Assembly (NCBI RefSeq): GCF_024519315.1
Contig: NZ_JANIIC010000059.1
Location: forward strand, 1-64,000
DNA length: 64,000 bases
Source: Streptomyces malaysiensis subsp. samsunensis
GTDB lineage: Bacteria; Actinomycetota; Actinomycetes; Streptomycetales; Streptomycetaceae
Reading direction: 5' to 3'
Under the pieces are notes generated by a model. That model was not told the origin of the DNA and ran no database searches. It saw only the letters and a list, made by a program, of their open reading frames with translations. A program made the translations under genes and the position numbers. This document shows, one piece after another, positions 1-6,516 of this stretch. The stretch's first letter is position 1. Every line of letters starts with the position of its first letter.

Positions 1-85
1 AACGGGGGCGGACCGGCTCTTCGGCCGTGGCTGCGGCGGCCGATGGCCGACGGCCGATATGCGCGGCGCGGGCGCGGAGCGGTAG

Positions 86-211
86 CGCGATCCAGCTGCG
101 GTCGAGCACGGTCCGACGGTGCCGCAGTACTCCTGCCTCGAACTCCTCGACCAGCGGCCGGGCCTGTCCAACGCCGAGCTCGACCGCATGGCGGAGGCCC
201 TCGACGGCTGA
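86..211 (+). pseudogene. Remnant of a MarR-family regulator
   Basis: The frame ending with TGA at 209-211 reads HGPTVPQYSCLELL then DQRPGLSNAELDRMAEAL. This is the helix-turn-helix entry typical of MarR regulators (TVPQY..LELL..RPGLSNAELAR). An in-frame TAG at 83-85 cuts it off upstream, and the recognition helix and wing that should follow are missing. Only about 40 residues of the roughly 150-residue family remain, so I read it as a decayed fragment. It converges on gvpK with about 40 bp between. Confidence 0.6.
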
Positions 212-253
212 TCCGGCCTCAGTCGGTCGCGGTCGTGGGGAAGTCGGGTGGAG

Positions 254-559
254 TCAGTCGCGGGGGAGCAGGGTGCCCAGGGGGCCGAGGTCCAGGTTGA
301 GGTCCTCCGGGGTCAGGCCGTGCTGGTCGCACAGCTCCGCCATGCGCTGGTCGAGCAGCATCAGCGTGGTGCCGATGCGCTCGATCTGGTCCTCGCTCAG
401 GCCGCCCGCGTCGATGCGGCGGATGGCCTGGCGCTCCATCAGCTGGCGGAGGAGTTCGACGACCGTCAGCACCAGTGCTACCAGGTCGCGGCCGACCGAG
501 TCGCGGTCGATGTCGACGCGGGACGGGGGCGCGGGGGCGGCGGGGTCCGAGGGGGTCAT
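254..559 (-). CDS. gvpK: Gas vesicle protein GvpK
   Basis: A 101-residue protein with the GvpK core: a VDIDRDSVGRDLVALVLTVVELLRQL helix and an RQAIRRIDAGGLSEDQIERIG segment. GvpK is an accessory protein needed for gas vesicle assembly; its biochemical role is not well defined. The chosen ATG overlaps the gvpS stop codon by four bases (ATGA, 556-559), indicating translational coupling. An in-frame ATG seven codons upstream would overlap gvpS more. It is the last gene of the eight-gene minus-strand gvp operon. Confidence 0.9.
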   Translation of the reverse strand: MTPSDPAAPAPPSRVDIDRDSVGRDLVALVLTVVELLRQLMERQAIRRIDAGGLSEDQIERIGTTLMLLDQRMAELCDQHGLTPEDLNLDLGPLGTLLPRD

Positions 560-852
560 AGCGGGCCGCTGTCGGTCCATGGGGCCTGGACCCGTTCGTT
601 CACGGAGGAGAGGAGGGCGTGCAGGGAGAGGCGGACGAGGGGGACCTCGGCGATCGCGATGACCAGGTCGCCGGTGATGACGACGCCCGTGGCGAGCACC
701 CGGTCGAGGAGGTCCACCAGGGGCACGCCGAGCGGTCCGAGGGATTCGGCGGGGGTGGTGCCCCAGTCGGGAGCCGCCTTGCGGGCGGTGGCGGCGGGGG
801 CCGCTTCCCACAGCGCTTTTGCCGGGGCGGTTTCCCAGGAGGCTCCGGTCAT
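556..852 (-). CDS. gvpS: Gas vesicle protein GvpS (GvpA-like)
   Basis: A 98-residue GvpA/GvpJ-family protein. The conserved segment runs from VPLVDLLDRVLATGVVITGD through LVIAIAEVPLVRLSLHALLSSV, matching the amphipathic helix, beta strands and helix of the GvpA fold. It has a 40-residue Ala/Pro-rich N-terminal extension. GvpS is taken to be a minor structural or assembly protein. The start ATG overlaps the upstream gvpL stop by four bases (849-852), and its stop overlaps the gvpK start. The GvpS name rests on position between L and K, as in other Streptomyces gvp clusters. Confidence 0.85.
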   Translation of the reverse strand: MTGASWETAPAKALWEAAPAATARKAAPDWGTTPAESLGPLGVPLVDLLDRVLATGVVITGDLVIAIAEVPLVRLSLHALLSSVNERVQAPWTDSGPL

Positions 853-1670
853 GGGGTCGTCCCGGCGTCGGCGAAGGAGTAGGGCGCCCATGGGCCGGAG
901 AGCTCGATCTGGATGTCCGTCTCGTCGTGGCGCAGCGATGCGAGGGCGGCGCGCAGTTCGCGCTCCCGGCCCAGGTCGAGGAGGTAGGCCGCGTTCAGCA
1001 CATGCGTACGGTGCTTCCCGGTCACCTCGACGCCGTGCGGGCGCAGCCGTCGCGCGGCCACGGCCAGGCCCCGGACGGCGGTGTCCACCCGCTCGGCGGC
1101 CCGCAGCGTCTGGGTGTGGCGCTGTTCGCGGCTCTGCCGGCGGGTGCGGACCCGGTCCAGATAGGTGCGGCCGCTGCCGGAGCTGTCTGTCGACGGGGCC
1201 TCCGGCGCGGGTGGCGGTCCCGTGGGCGCGTAGACCTTGACGCCCCATTCGGCCCGGCCCGCGATCCGGTCCAGGGCGGTCAGGAAGGACGTCTGCCGTT
1301 CGTCCAGGGCCTCTTGGACGCGTCGGTCGTCGAGGTAGAGGGTGGCCAGGGGCAGCGGGACGGTGGGGGCGAGCACCGATGCCGCCGTGATCACCGCGTG
1401 GTGGGCGCGGGCGCAGCGCTCCAGCTCGGCGCGGTCGGACAGCCGCCGTCGCAGCGCCTCCTCGCCGAACCCGGCCGCGGGCACGTCCTGGACCACGGCG
1501 GTGAGCGGGCCCGCCGGGAGCGTACGGACGGGGGTGCCGGTGCCGAGCCCGGGGAGTTCCGCCAAACCTTCTGCCAGCCTTTCCGCAGGCCGTTCGGCCG
1601 ATTCGGTGGGCCCGCCGCCGCGGCAGACCGCGAAGACGTAGCTGAGGGTGGGGACTTGGGACGGGGTCAT
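849..1670 (-). CDS. gvpL: Gas vesicle protein GvpL/GvpF family
   Basis: A 273-residue GvpL/GvpF-family protein, the second such gene in the operon. It opens with a YVFAVCRGG strand, followed by PVRTLPAGPLTAVVQDVPAAGF, and ends with the domain-two signature LNAAYLLDLGRERELRAALA and LSGPWAPYSFA, which match the family's typical closing motifs (here GPWAPYSF). GvpF/L proteins are accessory proteins thought to chaperone or nucleate GvpA assembly. Its ATG overlaps the gvpJ stop (ATGA, 1667-1670). An Arg/Ser-rich segment around residues 165-185 looks like an inserted linker between the two domains. Confidence 0.88.
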   Translation of the reverse strand: MTPSQVPTLSYVFAVCRGGGPTESAERPAERLAEGLAELPGLGTGTPVRTLPAGPLTAVVQDVPAAGFGEEALRRRLSDRAELERCARAHHAVITAASVLAPTVPLPLATLYLDDRRVQEALDERQTSFLTALDRIAGRAEWGVKVYAPTGPPPAPEAPSTDSSGSGRTYLDRVRTRRQSREQRHTQTLRAAERVDTAVRGLAVAARRLRPHGVEVTGKHRTHVLNAAYLLDLGRERELRAALASLRHDETDIQIELSGPWAPYSFADAGTTP

Positions 1671-2035
1671 CGGTCGCTCCGCTCCTGCGCGGTGGCGCCG
1701 ACCGCGCTCAGCTCCTCTGAGCCGATGCGCGACTCCAGGGCGTGGAGCCGCTCGCGCAGTTCCGCGTTCTCCTGGGTGAGGGCGTCCCGCGCGGCGCGCG
1801 AGGAGAGCGCTGGGTCGGTTTCCCACCAGTCGATTCCGGCCTTGCGGGCGGTGTCCACGGAGGAGACGAACAACCGCAGCCGGATGGTGAGCAGTTCGAT
1901 GTCCAGCAGGTCGATCTTGATGTCCCCGGCGATCACGATGCCCTTGTCCAGCACACGCTCCAGGACCTCGGCGAGGTCGGAGGGGTGCCGCTCGGCGACC
2001 GGGGGAGCGGGGTACGCCAGCTCGCGTTCAATCAC
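1667..2035 (-). CDS. gvpJ: Gas vesicle protein GvpJ (GvpA-like)
   Basis: A 122-residue GvpA-family protein starting with GTG. The family core reads DLAEVLERVLDKGIVIAGDI, then KIDLLDIELLTIRLRLFVSS and VDTARKAGIDWW. The C-terminal 40 residues form a likely coiled coil (AQENAELRERLHALESR-like heptads). GvpJ is usually a minor shell or nucleation component rather than the bulk shell protein. Its start lies inside the end of gvpG (8-bp overlap) and its stop overlaps the start of gvpL, so expression is probably tightly coupled. Confidence 0.85.
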   Translation of the reverse strand: MIERELAYPAPPVAERHPSDLAEVLERVLDKGIVIAGDIKIDLLDIELLTIRLRLFVSSVDTARKAGIDWWETDPALSSRAARDALTQENAELRERLHALESRIGSEELSAVGATAQERSDR

Positions 2036-2291
2036 GGTGTCTCACCCTTGCCTTCCCTTCTCGGCCGCCGGATCGCTCCAGCAGGTCCAGCAGCCGGTCC
2101 TCCTCCCGGTCGAACTCTTCGGGGCCGATCGCCCCCGACTCCAGCGCCTCGTTCAGCGCGGCGAGCCGGGCGCGCAGCACCGACGGATGGCACAGCTCCT
2201 CCTCGGCGACGTCCCTCATGCGCTCCGCGATCCACGCCACCCCTCGCACCGGCGCCAGCGGGAAGAGCACGACCTGGCTCAGCACGCCCAT
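2028..2291 (-). CDS. gvpG: Gas vesicle protein GvpG
   Basis: An 87-residue protein that begins MGVLSQVVLFPLAPVRGVAW, the highly typical GvpG N-terminus, followed by an acidic, helical C-terminal half (EALESGAIGPEEFDREEDRL). GvpG is a small accessory assembly factor encoded next to gvpF in most clusters. The ATG lies one base after the gvpF stop. A longer in-frame reading (start at 2390) exists but runs over gvpF and lacks homology, so I rejected it. Confidence 0.88.
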   Translation of the reverse strand: MGVLSQVVLFPLAPVRGVAWIAERMRDVAEEELCHPSVLRARLAALNEALESGAIGPEEFDREEDRLLDLLERSGGREGKARVRHRD

Positions 2292-2292
2292 G

Positions 2293-3021
2293 TCAGATTC
2301 GGCCTTCCGTGAAGCTGTAGCAGGGCAGCGGGCCGGTGAGCAGCAGCTCCACCCGGTCGCGGTGGCCGGTCGCGAAGCGCTCCACCACACCGTGGAACCG
2401 CCGCTCCTCGCGCCGGTGCAGCAGGAAGGAGACGTTCAGCACGCACCCCTCGACCTCCGGGCCGCGCACCTCGGCGTCCGCCACGGCGGAGAGCTCCGCG
2501 AGCACCGTGGCCGCGGCGGCCGCCGCTCTGCGCTCGAGCCCGCGCGCCACGGCCTCGCCCAGCCGCACGCTCGCCTCGTACCCCGGGGCCCGGCGGGCGG
2601 CGCTGCGCAACCGGCTCACCTCGGGGTCCTCCCGTACCAGCGAGCCCAGGCCGGTCTCGGTGGGCATGGCCTTGAGGTTCATCTCGACCCGGCCGTCGAC
2701 GCGTTCGAGCGCGGCCAGGCAGTCGTGCTGCGCGGACAGCAGCTGCTGCCGCACCGACTCCTCGTCGGGGGCGACCATCCCGAAGCGCGTCGGCAGCACC
2801 GGTCCGTCCTTCCCCAGCGTCAGGGCGAGGTCCTGGTGGGCGAGGAGGTCGCGGCGCTTGGCGCGCAGCCGGGCCGGGGCGTCGCTGATCACCGCGGCCA
2901 GCGCTCCGGCCCGGAGGGTACGGACCGGGGCGGGCCGCTCGCCCACGCCGGTATGGCCGGGCGACACCGTGTGGGAGGCGCGGACGACGCCGTAGACGTA
3001 CACGCTCCGGGGCGCGGTCAT
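2293..3021 (-). CDS. gvpF: Gas vesicle protein GvpF/GvpL family
   Basis: A 242-residue GvpF-family protein. It opens SVYVYGVVRASH, continues GALAAVISDAPARLRAKRRDLLAHQ and VLPTRFGMVAPDEESV, and closes LNVSFLLHRREERRF and LTGPLPCYSF, all family landmarks of the two-domain fold. GvpF is an accessory protein and, in cyanobacteria, contacts the gas-facing or tip region of vesicles. Only three bases separate it from gvpA upstream and one base from gvpG downstream. Confidence 0.9.
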   Translation of the reverse strand: MTAPRSVYVYGVVRASHTVSPGHTGVGERPAPVRTLRAGALAAVISDAPARLRAKRRDLLAHQDLALTLGKDGPVLPTRFGMVAPDEESVRQQLLSAQHDCLAALERVDGRVEMNLKAMPTETGLGSLVREDPEVSRLRSAARRAPGYEASVRLGEAVARGLERRAAAAAATVLAELSAVADAEVRGPEVEGCVLNVSFLLHRREERRFHGVVERFATGHRDRVELLLTGPLPCYSFTEGRI

Positions 3022-3024
3022 GGA

Positions 3025-3534
3025 TCAGTCCTCCTCGGAAGCGGAGCCGGAGGGCGGAGCGGAACGGCGGCGGGGGCGGGCGGCGGTGGACGCGGTACCC
3101 CGCCGGGAGCGGCCCTCCCGCGCCTCCTGCTCCTCTTCCTCCTCCTCGTCGTCGTCACCGGCCCCGACGGCCCTCTTGACCTTCTCTCCCACCCCTGCCA
3201 CCGCCTTCTTGGCCTTCTTCTTGCCGAGGCCGGCGGCCATCTGCCCGGCCGGGCTCCCGCCGCCGCCCGCGACCCCGCCCAGCAGTTCGGGAACGGTCTT
3301 GCTGCGGTCGAATTCGAGGTCCATGCGGTTGCAGGCTTCGGCGAAGCGGAGGTAGGTGTCCACGCTGGCCACCACGATGCGGGCGTCGATCTTCAAGATC
3401 TCGATGCCCACGAGGGAGACCCGGATGAAGACGTCGATCACCATGCCCCGGTCGAGGATGAGTTCCAGGCAGTCGTAGAGGGTGCCGGTCCGCTGGATGC
3501 GGACGACCTCTTCCGTATAGGTGCCAGTGGGCAT
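3025..3534 (-). CDS. gvpA: Gas vesicle structural protein GvpA with long charged tail
   Basis: The main shell protein candidate. Residues 13-80 carry the GvpA core: TGTLYDCLELILDRGMVIDV, FIRVSLVGIEILKIDARIVV and ASVDTYLRFAEACNRM. At 169 residues it is more than twice the length of classical aquatic GvpA (about 70). The extra C-terminal 85 residues have a Gly-rich linker, a Lys-rich stretch (GKKKAKKAV), a run of acidic residues (DDDEEEEEE) and a Ser/Arg-rich end. Streptomyces GvpA proteins are known to be longer than the cyanobacterial form. It is the second gene of the operon, 26 bp after gvpO. Confidence 0.88.
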   Translation of the reverse strand: MPTGTYTEEVVRIQRTGTLYDCLELILDRGMVIDVFIRVSLVGIEILKIDARIVVASVDTYLRFAEACNRMDLEFDRSKTVPELLGGVAGGGGSPAGQMAAGLGKKKAKKAVAGVGEKVKRAVGAGDDDEEEEEEQEAREGRSRRGTASTAARPRRRSAPPSGSASEED

Positions 3535-3560
3535 CGCGGGGCGTCCTTTCGGCAGTCGTC

Positions 3561-3872
3561 TCAGCAGTCGTCGGCCGCACCGCGCCGGTAGCGGCGGACC
3601 CTCCGGTATTCCTGGAGTTCGCCCCGCTGGTCGATGTGCACCTCGTACGTGGCCAGCAGGCTGGTGGTGTCGGGGATCCGGGCGACCTCGAGGACGTCCA
3701 CGCTGACGACCCAGCCGTCCTCGTGACGGGTCACGCCGCTGACGCCCTCGGTCTCATGGACGAGCAGCGAGTCGAGCTGTTCACACGCGCGCCGGGCGGC
3801 CTCGGCCGGCTTGGGCGGCCGGGGCCGGGTACTCGTCCTGGTGGCCGACGGGCGCGGTTCTCGCTCTGCCAT
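3561..3872 (-). CDS. gvpO: Gas vesicle protein GvpO
   Basis: A GvpO-family protein with the segment RRACEQLDSLLVHETEGVSG, TRHEDGWVVSVDVLEVARIP and DTTSLLATYEVHIDQRGELQ, ending in a basic tail RRVRRYRRG. GvpO is a small accessory or regulatory protein of gas vesicle clusters and normally heads the actinobacterial operon, as here. Two close ATGs (3872 and 3878) are possible starts. A longer in-frame reading to 4025 enters a dispersed repeat element and is unlikely. The basic Pro-rich N-terminus before residue 25 is poorly conserved. Confidence 0.8.
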   Translation of the reverse strand: MAEREPRPSATRTSTRPRPPKPAEAARRACEQLDSLLVHETEGVSGVTRHEDGWVVSVDVLEVARIPDTTSLLATYEVHIDQRGELQEYRRVRRYRRGAADDC

Positions 3873-3960
3873 GTGCATCAGGTGATCACAGGACGTGTCC
3901 GGCCGCCCGCCGGGATGGGCCGGACGCGGGACCGCCAGGCGGCTGCCGCCGGGGATCGGA

Positions 3961-4101
3961 GGCGCCCTGAAGGGGCGCGGGGCCGTGTCGAAATGCGGCT
4001 CCGCCGCGCGGGCGCGACCGGCCACGACGGTGCCGCGGACGATCGACGGCAGCTCGGAGAGGTTCCGGCGAGCTCAGCGCACTTCCGGCGGAGCGCTCAG
4101 G
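3961..4101 (+). repeat. Dispersed intergenic repeat, copy A
   Basis: About 140 bp whose sequence recurs at 17858-18002 and, as an inverted partial copy, at 8270-8326. Shared landmarks in order are GGGGCGCGGGGCC, ATGCGGCTCCGCCGCG, CGACCGGCCACGACGG, GCCGCGGACGATCGACGGC and GGCGGAGCGCTCAGGC. It fills the gap between gvpO and the FadR-type regulator. Its right end contains the stop codon of that regulator (TCA at 4097-4099 on this strand). It carries no protein of its own. Confidence 0.75.
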
Positions 4102-4855
4102 CCCCCTCCGCCTCATCCCGCTCCTCCGTGCTCAGCGAGGACCACAGCCGCTCGCTCGCACAGTGCATATGCTCCGCCATGGCCCGCTCGGCGGCCTCCG
4201 GGTCGCGGTCGCGGATGGCCTGGAGGATCGCGGCGTGTTCCTTGAGCGTGCCCGCCACCGTGCCCTCGATGTCGCCAGCGCGCTCCATCCAGACCTGGAG
4301 GAGCGAGCGGATGCTGTGCAGGATGTCGCTGAGCACGGAGTTGCGGGCGATGGTCGCCGTCTCCAGGTGGAAGGCGATGTCGGCGTCGATGAAGGACGTG
4401 ACGTCGCCGCCCGCCTCGCGCATGTGCTCCAGATGGGCCTCGAGGCGGTCCACGTCCGCTGGTTCGGCGCGTTCGGCGGCGAGGCGGGCGGACATGCCCT
4501 CCATGAAGGTGCGCACCTCGACCAGGTCATGGGTGCGGCGCTGCCCCAGCATCAGGCCCCAGTTGATGGCGCGGGGCAGGAACTCGGAGGTGCCGGCCCG
4601 GACGTACGACCCGGAGCCGGGGCGGATCTCGATGATGCCGAGGACGTCGAGGGCGGACAGCGCGCCACGGACGCTGGACCGGGCCACGTTCAGCGCCTCG
4701 GCGAGCTGGCGCTCCGCGGGGAGCCGCATACCGGGCTGTAGATGACCTTCGGAGAGATGGTCGAGCAGCCGCTTGGCCACCTCGCTCACCGACGACTCCC
4801 GGACGACGGGGCGCAGCAGGGCGGTGAAGTTCGGCTGGTCGGACTCAGCGCTCAC
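4097..4855 (-). CDS. GntR/FadR-family transcriptional regulator
   Basis: A 252-residue regulator. Residues 20-90 hold the GntR winged helix (LQPGMRLPAERQLAEALNVA, RSSVRGALSALDVLGIIEIR, PGSGSYVR). The C-terminal half is an FCD ligand-binding domain with metal-ligand-type residues (DADIAFHLETATIARNSVL, LKEHAAILQAIRDRDPEAA). FadR-subfamily proteins usually repress sugar-acid or carboxylate catabolic operons and are released by the substrate or an intermediate. It is divergent from the MFS transporter and putative apionate operon, with a palindromic operator candidate at 5004-5018. Its stop codon lies in a dispersed repeat. Confidence 0.88.
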   Translation of the reverse strand: MSAESDQPNFTALLRPVVRESSVSEVAKRLLDHLSEGHLQPGMRLPAERQLAEALNVARSSVRGALSALDVLGIIEIRPGSGSYVRAGTSEFLPRAINWGLMLGQRRTHDLVEVRTFMEGMSARLAAERAEPADVDRLEAHLEHMREAGGDVTSFIDADIAFHLETATIARNSVLSDILHSIRSLLQVWMERAGDIEGTVAGTLKEHAAILQAIRDRDPEAAERAMAEHMHCASERLWSSLSTEERDEAEGA

Positions 4856-5003
4856 GTGGCGTTCCCCTCAGCGGTCTGGGCTGGACACACCAGTACATCA
4901 CCAGTGGCCGGAGTGGAAATCCCCGGCTATCGCTTAAGCGCTCGGCGGGAGTCTGTCAAGAGGCCATTGGCCTGCGATAAAAGCGACGCTCATCACTTTG
5001 GTT

Positions 5004-5018
5004 AATTGGTGACCAATT
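5004..5018. promoter_or_regulatory. Candidate FadR-type operator
   Basis: AATTGGTGACCAATT is a perfect palindrome of two 7-bp arms around one central base, of the TGGT-N-ACCA type bound by FadR/PdhR/LldR-like GntR regulators. It lies in an AT-rich patch about 68 bp upstream of the MFS start and 149 bp from the divergent regulator start, so it could control both. A second shorter palindrome, GGCCATTGGCC at 4962-4972, lies nearby. Binding is inferred, not shown. Confidence 0.6.
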
Positions 5019-5085
5019 TTCGACGAGTGGCTAGCGTGAGGCTCACTCCACCGGACAACGCCGTCCCGCCCCGTGAGGAGCCGCC

Positions 5086-6453
5086 ATGGGCACCCCTGTT
5101 GTCACCCCGGTCACGACGGACGTCGAAAGATCGGCGATCAGGAAGATCTCGATCCGACTCGTCCCGTTCGTCGCCCTGATGTTCTTCGTGAACTTCCTCG
5201 ACCGAACCGCGGTCTCTTTCGCGGAGCCCAACGGCATGGGCGAGGACCTGGGCCTCAGCGCCGCTCAGTTCGGGCTCGCCTCGGGCGTCTTCTTCATCGG
5301 CTACATCCTGCTGGAAGTGCCCAGCAACATGGCGCTGCACCGGTTCGGCGCCCGCCGCTGGCTGGCTCGGATCATGGTCACCTGGGGAATCGTTTCTCTG
5401 CTTTTCACCTGGGTGAACTCCACCGAGCAGCTGTATGCGCTGCGCTTCCTGCTGGGTGTCGCCGAGGCCGGGTTCTTCCCCGGTGCGATCCTCTTCCTCA
5501 GCCAGTGGGTGCCGGCCCGCCACCGCACCCGGATCCTGGCGCTGTTCTACCTCGCCCAGCCGCTCACCACGGTGATCGGGGCGCCGCTGGCCGGGCTGCT
5601 GATCAACCAGCACGGCTCGTTCCTCGGCCTCGACGGCTGGCGCTTCATGTTCCTCGGCGTCTCGGTGCCCGCGATCCTGCTCGGCGTCATCGCCTGGTTC
5701 TATCTGATCGACCGCCCGGCCGACGCCAAGTGGCTCACCGGCGAGGAGAAGAACTGGCTGACCGGCGCGCTGGCACGGGAGGAGAGCGAGAAGACGGCCG
5801 GCCACGGCGGGCATGAGGGGCTGAAGGCCGCGTTCGCCAGCGGCCGGGTGTGGGTCCTCGCCCTCATCTACTTCGGCTTCATCTACGGCCTGTACGCCCT
5901 GGCGTTCTTCCTGCCCACCATCATCAGCGGCTTCGAGGACCAGTTCGGGACCCACTTCAGCGTGATGGACAAGGGGCTGATCACCGCCATCCCCTATCTG
6001 CCCGCCGCGATCGTCCTGTTCTTCTGGTCCCGGCACGCCACCCGGCACGGGGTGCGCGCCTGGCATGTGGCCGGGCCCGCGGTGGTCGGCGGCGTCAGCA
6101 TCCCGCTGGCCCTGTCCATGGGCTCGCCGACCGCGACCGTCGCCGTGATCACCGTCACCGCCTGCTCGATCTTCGCGGCGCTGCCCGCCTTCTGGTCGCT
6201 GCCCTCGCGGTTCCTCACCGGAGGCGCCGCGGCCGCCGGTATCGCCCTGATCAACACCGCCGGGAACGTGGCGGGCTTCGCCGCGAGCTACATCACCGGC
6301 TGGCTGCGGGACCTCAGTGGCTCCTACTACGCGCCGCTGTTCCTCGTCGGCGGCTTCATGCTCCTGTCCGCCGTGCTGATGGTGCTGCTCGCCGCCCGCC
6401 GCGGACCCACGGCCCCCGCCCCCGAACAGGAGCTGATCACCGCCGGGCACTGA
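5086..6453 (+). CDS. MFS transporter (anion:cation symporter-like)
   Basis: A 455-residue major facilitator with about 12 hydrophobic segments. The first helix reads LVPFVALMFFVNFLDRTAVS, typical of the anion:cation symporter (phthalate/glucarate permease) family, and a GxxxGxR-like loop follows (RFLLGVAEAGFFPGAILFLS). A cytoplasmic loop around residues 205-245 separates the two halves. Family members import organic and sugar acids with a cation. As first gene of the operon it is probably the importer of the acid degraded by the enzymes downstream, which I infer to be D-apionate. It starts 68 bp after the candidate operator. Confidence 0.87.
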   Translation: MGTPVVTPVTTDVERSAIRKISIRLVPFVALMFFVNFLDRTAVSFAEPNGMGEDLGLSAAQFGLASGVFFIGYILLEVPSNMALHRFGARRWLARIMVTWGIVSLLFTWVNSTEQLYALRFLLGVAEAGFFPGAILFLSQWVPARHRTRILALFYLAQPLTTVIGAPLAGLLINQHGSFLGLDGWRFMFLGVSVPAILLGVIAWFYLIDRPADAKWLTGEEKNWLTGALAREESEKTAGHGGHEGLKAAFASGRVWVLALIYFGFIYGLYALAFFLPTIISGFEDQFGTHFSVMDKGLITAIPYLPAAIVLFFWSRHATRHGVRAWHVAGPAVVGGVSIPLALSMGSPTATVAVITVTACSIFAALPAFWSLPSRFLTGGAAAAGIALINTAGNVAGFAASYITGWLRDLSGSYYAPLFLVGGFMLLSAVLMVLLAARRGPTAPAPEQELITAGH

Positions 6454-6516
6454 CCCCCCGCCCGCCGTCCAGCCCCAGCACCGAGCACCCCCCGCGGCCC
6501 CGGGAGACCGCCAGTC

